Shown in pieces: positions 11,432 through 22,942 of a stretch of DNA of 64,000 bases. Each line of letters starts with the position of its first letter. The first letter of the stretch is position 1. A program made the translations under genes and the position numbers. The DNA comes from Choanephora cucurbitarum (taxonomy: Eukaryota > Mucoromycota > Mucoromycetes > Mucorales > Choanephoraceae): the NCBI GenBank assembly GCA_025331435.1, contig JAIWNI010000055.1, positions 1-64,000 of the forward strand, in the 5' to 3' direction. The notes beneath the pieces are model-generated. The model was not told the DNA's origin, made no database searches, and saw only the letters and a list, made by a program, of their open reading frames with translations.

Positions 11432-12843
11432 ATGGCTATCTGTAAGTTTTATGCGTCAGGCAACTGTAGATACGGTAGTAGCTGCAACTTTGAACATATC
11501 GGGGCCCAACAAAATCGATGGGGGGCTAATAACACAACTAATGTAGCAGCAAGTAAATACAAGTAGGTATAGATATATATGTTTTATCTACATATACCTC
11601 TTTATCTAAAAAAAAAATTATGCTGTGTTTAGTGAGACATCCCTAAAGAGCGATCTCACAGAAGCAAGGCCTCAATGGAAACTCAGTGTATATGGTCCAG
11701 CAAAAGAAGAGCCGAATTTGATTGTTGGTACCGACAGAAGTTGCGAAGAGGATAGATATTTGTATTATACGAGTATGCGAACAACCAACAATACCTCTCA
11801 ATATGCAAGTTTAATTGTATCATGTCGCCTAAGCTAGAGAGAGAGATCTAACCGATATTTCTTGACAGATGACGAGTTATGAGCAGTTATTCAATCAAAT
11901 GGAAGCTCAAACAAACGCTATCGTAAACAATCCAACTGCAGCCATCAAACATTACGAAAATGAAAAAGCAAACCGTGTCAGTCCTTTTAGCGGTAATGGA
12001 CCAGCCAGTCATTCACTTAGACCATTTACTGGATCAACAGGAGGAGCATTTGGCACAACAGGAGGAGCATTTGGAAAACCCTCGGCCTTTGGATCCACAG
12101 GAGGAGGAGCATTTGGACAGCCATCTGCATTTGGACAGACAGCTACATCATCTGCATTTGGCGGAAACAGTAGCTTTGGATCCACAAATACCTTGGGCAG
12201 TGGATCAGCATTTGGATCCACAAGTGCTTTAGGAAACAACACCAGTGCGTTTGGATCGACAAGTGCATTAGGCAGTGGATCAGCGTTTGGATCGACAAGT
12301 GCACTCAACAATGGGTCAGCCTTTGGATCCACGAATACCTTGGGTAGTGGATCAGCCTTTGGATCGACAAGTGCATTAGGAGGCAACAGTGCGTTTGGTA
12401 AACCCTCAGCCTTTGGACAAGCAACCCCACAAGCTTCGGCGTTTGGATCTAACACAACCACCGGATCAGCCTTTGGGTCCACCAATACACTCGGTTCTGC
12501 CTTTGGATCAACGAATGCGCTTGGAAGCAGTAATACAGGAGCGTTTGGGGCAAGCAATGCGTCATCTGCGTTTGGTGCTACCTCTGGCCTAGGCAATGGG
12601 TCTGCTTTTGGACAGACATCAAGTTTAAGCAATAACGGATTTGGCTCTAACAGTAGTACAACTGGAATGGGTGCCTTTGGTGCAGCCAATAATACCACGT
12701 TTTCATCAGCGACGACCACGTCTCAGACGATGAGCACTGAAGGCATCGATGGAGCTAAACCTTCAGAGCTAGAGGCCTTTTCTGCTCCACAGTTTACGTA
12801 TCGTGCTATACCTGAAGTAGAACCCCCTGCTCAGCTTCGATAA
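11432..12843 (+). CDS. NUP42: NUP42-type nucleoporin: CCCH zinc finger plus FG repeats
   Basis: Three exons. Exon 1 (from ATG 11432) encodes MAICKFYASGNCRYGSSCNF, a CCCH finger spaced C-x7-C-x5-C-x3-H. Intron 1 runs from about 11564 to 11629. Exon 2 has RPQWKLSVYGPAKEEPNLI followed by an acidic linker. Exon 3 begins within codons reading YAMTSYEQLFNQMEAQTNAI after an acceptor at about 11868. A long array of SAFGS/SAFGK/LGSGSAFG repeats follows. The C-terminus FSAPQFTYRAIPEVEPPAQL resembles the short tail by which NUP42/hCG1 binds Gle1. NUP42 sits on the cytoplasmic face of the nuclear pore and helps Gle1-Dbp5 release mRNPs. The finger in a separate small exon is easily missed; the ATG at 11869 alone would give a truncated protein. 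Confidence 0.9.
12045..12660 (+). repeat. Degenerate tandem repeats encoding FG motifs
   Basis: The nucleotide sequence repeats units close to GCATTTGGATCCACAAGTGC and variants, spelling SAFGSTSALG-type peptides. The repeats are similar at DNA level and not only at protein level. This suggests recent slippage or unequal exchange within the NUP42 FG domain. Confidence 0.8.
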
Positions 12844-14618
12844 GAGATCCAGAATGTTAATAATAAAACAGTATGTTGAACAAAAGAAATTATGTTGGTA
12901 AAAATAGCTTTTTTTTTTCTCTTCAAGAGCAGGTAACCGAGAAAATCTACCTTTTTGCAGGATGATGATGTTGCACAGAAAAATTGAGGATAAAAAAAAA
13001 TGGCGTGAATCGAAGGAAGAGAAGGATATCGCATGGATAAAAGAAAGCAAGAGAACAAGAGATGAATTGCCAAATAAGCAAGTTTTGTATTGTTAGATGT
13101 TTGACTTCAAGACAAAAAAGAAAAGCATATCTTGTCTGCAGATAACTTAATTGCTAGGGGAAACTCTAAATGCAAGCTGCATTTATTATCAATCGAATGA
13201 CCATGATTAATGGCTCAAATTAGACACGTCGTTTCTTATTCTTTTCCTTCTCACTGCAATATCTAAAAAAAGACTTGAACAGGAAATTAAACTTACAAAT
13301 TTAATTTTCTGTAGGCTACATAACTTCCAAACAAGGTACAAACTATCGTTATTATGAGCGCATATCTTCAATTGGCTACCTACTTTGACTTTCTACTGTC
13401 ATACTGACAAAGTGCATTAACAGCCAGTCTCAGTGAATGTAACACGATCAATTAAAGAGAGAGAATTGTTTATATTTCGAAAGAGTACAAAAAAGAACTT
13501 TTTGTTTCTTTCTAAAAAGATAATCAGACAAAAGAAAGATCTCTCTTTCTAGAGTTGAACAAGATCTTTTTCTTACTCAGTTCCTTAAAGGTACCTGAAT
13601 TCAATTTGTGTGTCGGAAATACTACTTGCACATGAAATGATGTCAAACATGAATAATGCTTTTTCTGGTTTAAAGAAAACCTGTTGGCATTTGACCTTTG
13701 TTGTCTATTCATTACTTCATTCTTTACTTTTCATAATAAAGAATAATCTGTCTGTTAGCAGAGTAAGAAGTAGAAAGGGGGGGTAAGAAAGGAGACTACT
13801 GTTAACCTGTTTAAATGTTGTTGTCATATCACTAGTCATCTTGTTGATCAAAGTAGTGTTTTGGTTGAATAACACACTGCCATTTCATTTGAGTGTATAA
13901 AACAACACACAAATCTGTTTACTATAGAAACATAGAACATTGTCGATAGACCATGCATAGAACCTAGTTCTTTATGAGAACTTGGAGCTATAAACCTTTA
14001 TTTCTGAGTAATTAAAAAGTTATATGTTATGATAAGTCTTTATGAGTAACGTTAAAAGATAAAAAGTCTAAACGGGTCTTTGTAGCTGATAGAGATAACG
14101 GTTTAATCTATGGATAGACTTTTCTTTCTCTCTCAATAATTTTGAGTACAAAGCAATAAAGTATCCAATATAATCTGTGGTGTATTTGTGAAACTCTGTT
14201 TATGTTGTATCCTCAGTATAATGGAATAGATTAAACTCATTGGCACACTTGTTATGGAATATGCCGTATAAGAGTAACACAGTCTAGAATTCTTGATTAA
14301 TGAAAGAAAGGAGAGTTATGGAAAAAAAAAGTAAGAGCGTATTTATATATGTATATATGTATATTTCCTTCTACAGGAAAAAAAAATGGTGTGTGTAAAT
14401 ATCATATAAAGATAGGAGCTGAATAGTAATGATTAAACATGTACAGTTTGATTTTGCTAATGTACAAGATAATAAAAACATGGTTTCTAACACACACACA
14501 CATAGTGAGTGAGTCAAGTGAGATGAATGGTATTTCTAGTGGTGGATTTGTTGTATTTTTTTTTTTTTTTGCTTCTCTGTAATAGCTTGTTTATATACAG
14601 TTCTAAGAGATTTGGCGA
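12844..14618. other. Intergenic, convergent, no gene seen
   Basis: AT-rich spacer of 1.8 kb between NUP42 and the PUF gene. It has T/A tracts, a TATATATGTATATATGTATA stretch near 14343-14362 and a CA run near 14492. Short open frames (for example minus 13524-13712) show no protein character. Confidence 0.6.
14592..14599 (-). promoter_or_regulatory. Candidate PUF-binding element in the PUF gene's own 3' UTR
   Basis: On the minus (sense) strand this reads TGTATATA, i.e. UGUAUAUA. It lies 20 nt beyond the stop codon of the PUF gene and matches the consensus UGUANAUA predicted for that protein's repeats. One 8-mer in an AT-rich background can arise by chance, so autoregulation is only an inference. 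Confidence 0.4.
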
Positions 14619-17600
14619 TCAATGTTCTTCAGGAACTGCAGATAGAATAGTGCCTAAAGACTCTGCCATGTCTTCCTGAGGTATCTGTTCCTTTTCTTCA
14701 ACATCTTCACCTAAAGTGTTTTGATGAGAGTTGATTAAAGGTAGCAACTTTTCCACTTCTATTTTCATAAAAACATACAGTAAGTCATTGTCTCTATAAA
14801 AAAAAACGCGCGTGTTGTCTTACTTTGAATCAAGTGTTTTCCGTAGGTATATTTCTTTAAAGATTGAAGGTGAGGCTTAATCTTATTGACCAACAATTCG
14901 CGTTGATCATCATCCACAATATCCAACATTTTCTGGATAACATAATTGGCATATTGATCCTTCATCATGGTGACAAGAGGCAATGTACTAATATGGAAAC
15001 AGTCAGTCAATAGACATAAGCTTGCTTAGATTTACTTACCCATCTGATCGAGGATGAAGTACTTCTTCAATCAACAATTGACGATCACGCTTAGATCCAT
15101 GATCGACACATTTCTCGACCACATTACTAGCAAACTTATGCTTGCTGAGTTGAAGTACTTGACCACGAATCTTATCGATCACAAGTGACTTATCGGCTGG
15201 CTTGCCACGCTCCAAGATATGCTGAATAACATAGTTACCATACTGATCTTGAACAAGTTGGCCAGTACATCGATGTAATTCATCCAAGAGAGGGCCCTGT
15301 ATGAGCAATAAGTCTACCTTCCTTTGTACTAACCTTGGTGTTGATACACTTACTGTTTGATCCTCAGTACAATGTTCAAACATACGCTGAATGACACGAC
15401 AGCCATAAGGATGAGTAGCCAGATTATAGACTTGGCCATGGAAGGCATCAATGATGAATTGAATGTGCTGAGCAGGTACGCGCTCAATAGCCTTTTGGAT
15501 GACATGATTACCATTCTGATCTTTGATGCACTTAAGTACACAGCCATCGAGTTCCTTGACAAGAGTGGCCTGTTGCTCAGTCAAGACATGCTCAAGTGCC
15601 TTTTGGACCACACGACAGCCATACATCTGAAGAGAGAGAGAAAGGACATGACCTTCCATCTGTTTGGCCAGGATTGTCTTTTGCATCTGATTGCCGTGTT
15701 CAAAGAACTTTTGCAAGACATAGTTGCCAAAGACGTCTGTCATCAACTGAAGTGCATTAGGCAAGACTTCTTCAAAAACCATCTGCTTTTCATCGCTGTT
15801 GGCTGTCTCAAGCTTCTGTTGGATAAATCGAGATCCATGCTGATCACCGCTGAATTCAACAATGTGGTTTTCGATATCCTTGAGTTCATACTTTTTGTTC
15901 TTTGAGTTTCTGAATTCTTCTAACAATGGACTACGAATGTTCAGAGCCATATCTTGAGTAGATGAGATAGGAGGTTGTGATGATGGAGGAGGAGGAGGGG
16001 GTTGATGGTGATGGTGGTGGTGATGGTGACTTTGTTGTTGTTGTTGTTGTTGTTGTTGTTGCTGATGATGGTGATGTTGTTGTTGATGGTGATGTTGACT
16101 ATGGTGATGCAAATGACGGTTGTTGTCATGTCTATTTCTATTTTGCATAGGGTGGTTGTTTGTATTATGAAATCCCTGTTGTTGTTGTTGTTGTTGTTGT
16201 TGAATTTGTTGTTGTAGCAATAACTGTTGTCTAGCAGCCAGTAATTGTTGTTGTTGTTGTTGAATCAACAGTTGCTGTTGTTGCATTTGTAAAGCACGAA
16301 GTTTTCTATCGTTGGCAGCAGGAAGTGTACTTTCTGGGAAACCAGTAGTATCCATATTGGCAGGTGCTGTCAAAGGACCATGACCTAAAGCAGCAGCCAC
16401 TGAAATAGACAGTTAGTCAAGTTCAGTAGGAAGAAATAAAAGCTTACTCTGTTGTTGTCTACGATAAGCAGCATCTCCTTGACTCCAACGACCATACATG
16501 GTTTCATTCAAAAGAGGGTCTATGGCTGGATCGATAGCTGAATCCATGACAGCAGAGTTATTATAGGAAGCATAAGGTGGATGGCCATAATAAGGACTGG
16601 CATTACCACTTGTATAACCAGGCTGTTGTGTGAAGCGAGAGGATTGACTGCCTGCCAACAGATATTCATCTGCCGTGCTATCCTCATTGAGACCAAATGT
16701 ATTGAACTGGTGTATCATCTGGTCTTCGTTATACATGTTTCGGGCAGGAGGTGTTGAGCTGGGTCGGACAGGAGGGGTCGAGATGAATTTGTTGCGCAAA
16801 GAGGGTGAATGCTTGATCATGCCATCATAATCCAGTGCGTTCAGTTGGTCTCGGTATTGTTTCTGGATAGCATCTAGATCACCCGTAGATATGACAGAAG
16901 AGGGGTCATCTAATCCACCGAAACCTCCGACACCGGCTGTGGCTACAGAAGAAGAAGAAGAGGCTACGTGACGCTGACGTGCCTGTTGAAGAGCAAATAG
17001 TGGAGACGGTGTGCGAGGGAAATCCTAGAGGATGTTCTCTTTGAGGTTTAGTTCTCTTTTTCTGATTGGTTCAAACAAACTCCACCCCCTTCTCTCTCAT
17101 TCTCTCTTTAATTAAATGATTTTTTTTTTACCTGTTGGATCAAATCAACTAAATTTCGTTGACGTCGACTGGCTGAAGATTCATCTTGTTGTTTAGGTGT
17201 TTGTCGACCATTTGCACTATAGGCATTAAACCCATTGATTCTAGGGTCATGCTGTTGCATATAATCTAATAAAGAAATCCTATTTTAGTAGAGATAAAAA
17301 AATAAGAAAAAAAAATAAACTTGCCATCATCTGCATTTTGCCATAATTGCCATGATGGATGATGACTGTTTTCTTGTTGTTGTTGTTGGTGATAATATTT
17401 TAGTTGTTCGGGATCCATATGGTGTCCGTCTAACATATCATTTCCGCGTCGAGACAATAACTGTTGAGGAGGTGCACTAGTAGAACGAAGGTCATCTGGG
17501 AAAATACTCGAACCAGTTGTACTAGGGCTCTGTTGAGGCATAAACAACTCGTCATATTCTAGTTTACCGTGTAAAAGTGCAGCTAACTAGAGCAATAGTT

Positions 17601-17733
17601 TACGAGATGAGAAGAGTTTTCTTAAACGAGAAAATCATTTTTCTTTTACCTGTCCTTGAGGCTGGTTTTTTGCCTTTGGTTGGTGTAAATCAGATTTCTG
17701 AATGTTTGGAGACATAGGTCCACGCGGCAACAT
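14619..17733 (-). CDS. PUF: Pumilio/PUF-family RNA-binding translational regulator
   Basis: Multi-exon gene starting [20 protein letters not shown] (ATG at 17733) and ending LSAVPEEH, stop at 14619. The N-terminal half is low-complexity (Ser, Gln, His, Pro). The C-terminal half has eight PUF repeats. Base-contacting triplets read in order: SRFIQ, NYVLQ, CRVVQ, NHVIQ, CRVIQ, NYVIQ, SNVVE, NYVIQ. These are the residues of classical Pumilio/Puf3 proteins, which bind UGUANAUA in 3' UTRs and recruit deadenylases. An in-frame intron lies near 15299-15355, so reading straight through it adds spurious residues between repeats 5 and 6. The last exons are at about 14822-15010 and 14619-14765. Protein length is roughly 900 residues. 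Identification is very strong; mRNA targets unknown. Confidence 0.93.
15990..16290 (-). repeat. Poly-Gln/poly-His/poly-Pro trinucleotide tracts in the PUF gene
   Basis: Runs of TTG and TGG/TGA on the plus strand encode Q9-Q11, H8 and P6 tracts on the minus strand, just N-terminal of the PUF domain. Such tracts are length-unstable and probably disordered. Confidence 0.85.
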
Positions 17734-18885
17734 GATGGATAGATAAGAAAAAGCGTAGGCTGCTTTTAACTTATAAATCTATTTAACAAGAAAAAAAAAA
17801 AGTAAAAAAAAAAGGACTCTAATGGATAGTGAAATTTAATTTAAAAGTCAGGGTAAATTTGCCTCCCCCCCCTCCCCTTTTCGATTGCTTACTTGACAAA
17901 TGAAAGGAAAATGGACTATTAATAATCTACATAGACTCTTTTTTTTTTTTCTTCTTTTGATAGCTTATTTATAGGCAAGTGCTATAGTTAACATGCTCTG
18001 ATTTTATATTGAATGAAGTATGCATACTGCTTTTCTTCTTTGAAAGGTAATCTCTCTTTAGAAAGTACTTTAGCCAGTAGTCTCCGTCTTGGTGTTAAGT
18101 TTGGGTTTAGTGTTGTGTCACTAGTGTGCTTTTCTAATGATCTATTCAAGGCTACTGTTCGATAAAGAGATGTGTGTAGTTCATATTGTCTTTAGCAAAG
18201 AGACTTCTCATTGAACTATTGTTTCAATAGGCATTTCATAGTGTGTTCTAAGGTGAAAGATTGCTCAGATCAAAAAAGAAATGTACATGTTTATGCGCTT
18301 AAAAGAGAGTGACAAGAGATAAGTCTGTTCAAGAAGATGATAGGGTTATTTATAAAACAATATTTAAACCCAAGGAAGATGAGGCCTTATGTTGAGAGAA
18401 CTACAATCATCTTTCTTGTTTATGTGGCCATCAACCAGCTATAAAATATCTTTTTTTAGTTTCTATGTACTGTATGACGAATTAGCATTACACATAGCAA
18501 TCTACTGCTCTGCTAAAAAAGTTAAAGTTATCTAATGCAAATCAATAAAGAAAGAGACTTCAGTTTAAGCAACCTTTAGATAACCATGCTTTATCGCTTA
18601 GGAGCTCTTTGGCCTTTATCTAAGGATAGCTCTATGTGTGGTTTTCTTGTTACTATCATTTTGTATACAAAGAACATCTTAACAGCTTAATAGGTTGGCT
18701 ATGTTCTTTTCTTTTTTGCATAGACTGATGATAAAGTATCTTATAGCACTAGTATCTATCCAATAAGGTAAGACAAATAAACGCATTGTTTGCTTATGTA
18801 ATTCAACAATAGACTTCTCTTCTTTTTTTTTAGGTATCCATTGATTTTGTACATTTTTATTAATCTATAATAAAGGGGAGATAGT
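17734..18885. other. Intergenic, no gene seen
   Basis: PUF promoter region and downstream spacer: AT-rich, with a C-rich patch ([18 protein letters not shown]) near 17863-17877. No supported feature. Confidence 0.55.
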
Positions 18886-19705
18886 TTAAGAGCTGGTTCT
18901 TCGTTCTAATGCCTTTAACATCTGATCTCTTCTTTGCTCTGCAGAAAGTGAGTTCAACTCTTCAACTGACATATCATCAAAGGTCTTTTCAGCATCATCA
19001 GCTTGCTGTTTCTTTTGTTGTTGCTCCATCAACTTCTTTCTGGCCTGAAGGACCATAAACTCCTTACGTTTCTTTAACATTTCCTGTCGCTTATCAGGAC
19101 TTGCTTCCCATACTTTAGGTGGTTCTTGTTCCAACTCTTTTTCCTTTTGAACATCAATCTTATATCTCTGAACCAGATTGGGATGACTGGGTGAACTACG
19201 CGCATTGGTGCTACTGCTACTCGTACTGGTATTCATGGTGGGACTGTTTGTAGTGGATGAAGGTGGCTATAAAGAAAAGAAAAAAAGGGTGAGATAAAGA
19301 ACAAAGGTATATCGTTTTCTTTTTACCAAAGGAAGACTGCCATCACGCAATGCATTGTCTACTGTAGTCTCAACTGAACCTGTTCTTTGAAGGTCTGCTT
19401 GAATGGCGGCTGTAGGAATATCAGGAAACATAGCGCGTACTTGCTCAATCTAGTAGAGTAAGGTGAGTGTTTTTTGCGATGTTATGTAGACGACATCTAC
19501 CATCTGAGGAGTAACACGATGCATTCGTCTGTTGACTGTTCGTCTTGTGCCTGATGGTTGTTGTTGCTGTGGATTTCCACCTTTTTATTGTTTTCGATGA
19601 ATAACATGAATGAGTAATCTTGCATCCTTAGTCCTTACCAAGCATCCAACGTAAGACAATCAGAATAAGAAATACTGCGACTAATATAGAGACACTATCG
19701 TTCAT
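18886..19705 (-). CDS. CUE1: Cue1-like ER membrane protein with CUE domain
   Basis: Start at 19705 gives MNDSVSILVAVFLILIVLRW, an N-terminal membrane anchor without a cleavable signal. The next exons encode RRMHRVTPQM, then VEQVRAMFPDIPTAAIQADL, a CUE ubiquitin-binding domain with the MFP and di-leucine-type features. The last exon (18886-19236) ends in a basic helix, RQEMLKKRKEFMVLQARKKL, like the Ubc7-binding region (U7BR) of Cue1. Cue1 recruits and activates the E2 Ubc7 at the ER membrane for ER-associated degradation. Anchor, CUE and C-terminal helix in this order match the family. Overall length is about 200 residues. Confidence 0.85.
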
Positions 19706-21168
19706 TTTCTTTATAGCAAAAGAGAGAAATAAATAATAATAATAATCACCTGTAATGAATGATAAACAATTATCCGAAAAATTGGGATGATCTAACAGTC
19801 ATTTGGATTAGATCGAGTCAATTGATATCCGCTTTATTGTCAAGAGATACATACAGGGGAGTTGCATTGATAGTTAAATAAGCTATTTCCCTTTTGTTCA
19901 ACTGCGTCATCACCAAGTTCTCCTATACAGACATGCAATGATGGATAGAAACACATGGTGCTTTTGGATATCTTCTCCAGTACGCATAGGCTTATGAACT
20001 GCTGAAGAGGGAGCCAGTGTTACTGCTATCGAAAGGCAGAAAGTGTTACTGAGAGATGTTAACGAATGATACAACATGAGAGCCATGTGATTGTTTCTTT
20101 ATAGGCTGTATATACATTTGAAGATCCAAAAAAGAACAATGACATTGGATACAGGGTAGTACTAAAGAAGATATCAACTAATCAGAGCATATTCATTAGA
20201 TAGTCTCATGGGCCAGAAAGAAAAACAATCGGAAACTTCCAGCATTTGGTAATCTGTACGTGCTCGGATGTTGTTTGCGTCTGTGAAACATTTCGTCTTT
20301 CGATTACTCAATGTTTTATTGCCAATTTTAGTGATAAATTTGAGAATGACAATCAAGCAAGATGATGCACATATGGAAACCACATTGCAGTTACTCTGAG
20401 CCATGGTCGGAACGGTTAAAGAAGAAGAAAACAAACAAGTGATGCATGGCTCAAGTCAGATACAAATGAATATGTTGATAGACCATTTTATTCAAACGTA
20501 TGCTTGAAACAAACAAAGAAGAAATGGGTTACTCTGTAGTGAAATAGACAGATGATGTATTACAAGAAAACCAATCTCAGCCTATATAGTTGCTATCCTC
20601 ATGATAAACAGAATAGGTAGTTTTTTTTTTGAACTATACGATAGTCTATGTCATTTTAAAGAAAGGCAGGTGGAAAGAGGAGAAGTCAATACAACAAACA
20701 AACACAACCCATCGATGGTACAAATAAAATGAAAAAGAAACGTAAGTATACTCTAATGCATTGTTTAGAAAAATAAATGAAGCCACTCAATAGCCAAAAA
20801 TCAAGTCTAAAGGCTGTTAACGCCAAATTGCATTGTTATCAAAAATGAACTGTTTTGTGTACCAGCATCACCTTGTAAGAGAAATCAGACAACTTGTGCA
20901 TGCTGAGAAAAAAAAAAGAGGGAGCTTATGATCAAAATACCTCTAATATTGTACTGCTTAAATACATACAATTTCATTTAGTGCATTATTTATTTGTTTA
21001 CAAGCCTATATTGGCCCTTAATTGACAACTTTGAAAGTTAAATAGAAGTTATAAGTAGTAGTATATGTCAGTTAAAGAAATAAGAGGAGGGGGGATATCA
21101 TGATCATTTTAGACAAACACACTAGTGTTTTTTTTTAATATGGAGAGATGAGTTGCCACATCTTGTTC
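19706..21168. other. Intergenic, no convincing gene
   Basis: AT-rich spacer. A minus frame at 20174-20434 contains MAQSNCNVVSICASSCLIVI followed by a basic stretch. It has one hydrophobic segment but no family resemblance and no clear promoter. It is considered unsupported. Confidence 0.45.
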
Positions 21169-22028
21169 TTAGTCGTTATTAGATGGCTGTCGTTGATGGT
21201 TGTCCAGTTGATTGATGGCCAAGTGATGATCACTGGATAGAGAATTCGAATAGACCTTTTTCCCTTTATAGGAAAGACTACCTTGCTGCTGTTCATATTG
21301 TTCTTGTCGAAGCATTCGCATCGTCTCAAACAGGGCAGAATCTAGTTGTTCTCTTAGACGATTGTTCTTTATCTCATTTCGCCTGGCAGCAGCTAATTCC
21401 AGTTGTTTCCGAACACGGTCATGTTTTTGCGATTCAGTGGATAGACGAGAACTTGCATTACTGGAACAGACTGATCTGATGGTAGATGTTAATGCGGGAT
21501 CCTTGGTCATATGTAAATGATGGATTTCTCGTTCATTCTTATTGTTCAGTAAGGGTGGTCCATCTCCAATCAGGGTGGGATCATGACTATAGACAGAATC
21601 ACGACGATAGTTGGATGTGTGCTGAGTTGCATCTAATGCCTCCATCAATTCTGTCTTCCATTCAGAGATATTGTTTTCCAAGACCGATAGACTTGGTTTT
21701 GGGCGAATCGATTGACTAGTGAAATTAGTTGTTCTCAATGGGTCGAATGAAGCACTTGATTTCTTTTTATAAAGTTGAGCTTAATATAAGAAGAATGAGT
21801 TATCGATAAAAAATATAAGACACAAAGATATGGCTTACATTCGCATTGACCAAATAGTTTCTTACAAAACTTTGTAAAGAAATTGGTGTTCAAGTGTTCA
21901 CGCTTGGATGAACATTCGTCTCTATAGTATTACTCAGAAATTACAATTTTTTTTAATGAAATGACTTACTTGTTGATCTCTTTGTTTTCCCAAAAAAAGG
22001 ATCGTTTTTTACCAATTCGTTTATTCAT
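21169..22028 (-). CDS. Hypothetical protein, probable coiled-coil
   Basis: Three coding blocks on the minus strand. MNKRIGKKRSFFWENKEIN starts at 22028. A second exon encodes DECSSKREHLNTNFFTKFCK and the final exon (up to about 21780) ends HQRQPSNND at 21169. The middle has charged helical sequence (KQLELAAARRNEIKNNRLRE and ALFETMRMLRQEQYEQQQ) that could form a short coiled coil. No family is recognised. Good splice signals at both introns (GTAAGT donors) and conserved reading frame support a real gene of about 240 residues. Function unknown. Confidence 0.6.
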
Positions 22029-22942
22029 GACTATATTGGAAAGATGAAAAAAAATTAATTAAAGGAAAGGAAAGTTAAAAGAGGAGGGGGGGTAGGGCAG
22101 GGCCAAAAATAAAAAGAGAGAGAATTTTCGAAAAAAAGAAAAAATAAAAGAGAGAGAGAAAAAAGAGAGAGCGGAAAAGACGGAATAGGTCCGAATTTCT
22201 CTCAAGGGTAGCACTTTTTTTTTTTTATTTATTGAAATTACACCATTTCCGAAAATAGATTGTGCACTTGCCGAAGAGAAAAGAAAGCTTGTGAATCCAA
22301 TTCATAGATCATAACTTAAGCTACAAGGTCATATGGTAGTTAAACAATGGAGTTCCCAGCCAATCAAACGTATCCAGTGTCTATCTGGTGCCCTGTTCTG
22401 TTGACATTAAGAAGTGACTAGACTTGGAAAGTGTCTCTTTTCGGATCAAAGTTCATCAGTCAATCCTTTTGGAGAATGATCAATTCAGACCTCCTTTCTT
22501 GGTACAAAAAGGGCGTATTGTTTATCATAAAGAATTTCTCTCTCAGTATCTTCCATGAATATCATGCCACTGTTTTTCTTTTATGTCTTTCCCCATAAGA
22601 CATTCTCTCGTCATTGCCTCTGAAATGAAATGTCTTTTAGTTTAGAACAAGTTTCCTTTTTGTTTTTTTTTTCTCTCTCTCTCTCTTGTTGTACGAACTT
22701 TGGTTCAGATGACCCTATCTTAGTACTTGCTCATTATTTCTCGGGGATCTTTTTAGGTGAGATCTCGATGGATGGTCTTTTCAAAAGGCCGTTATGAGAT
22801 ACATCTCTTCCAAAAAAAAAAGGAACCAGATGTGTTGATAGACAACAATTAACATGTACAATTTGAATGTAAAATAAGCTATTGTGTATAATGACCTTAT
22901 TTACTCTATCATCATAAGACACAACTGTATTTTGTTTATTTT
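22029..22942. other. Intergenic with strand-biased purine tract
   Basis: At 22040-22200 the plus strand is almost entirely purine (GAGAGAAAAAAGAGAGAGCG-type), just upstream of the hypothetical gene on the minus strand. A complementary CT-rich run follows near 22660-22690. These look like polypyrimidine promoter tracts. No other feature seen. Confidence 0.55.

Noticed and set aside
12009..12719. Long minus-strand frame of 236 codons across the NUP42 FG repeats
   Set aside because: Antisense of the repeat array; repeats keep all frames open, and the plus strand has the CCCH exon and the Gle1-binding-like tail.
16002..16217. Plus-strand poly-Leu/Met/Val frame
   Set aside because: Antisense of the PUF gene's Gln/His tracts.
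20174..20434. Minus frame of 86 codons with one hydrophobic stretch
   Set aside because: No homology signal recognised and no supporting splice or promoter evidence.
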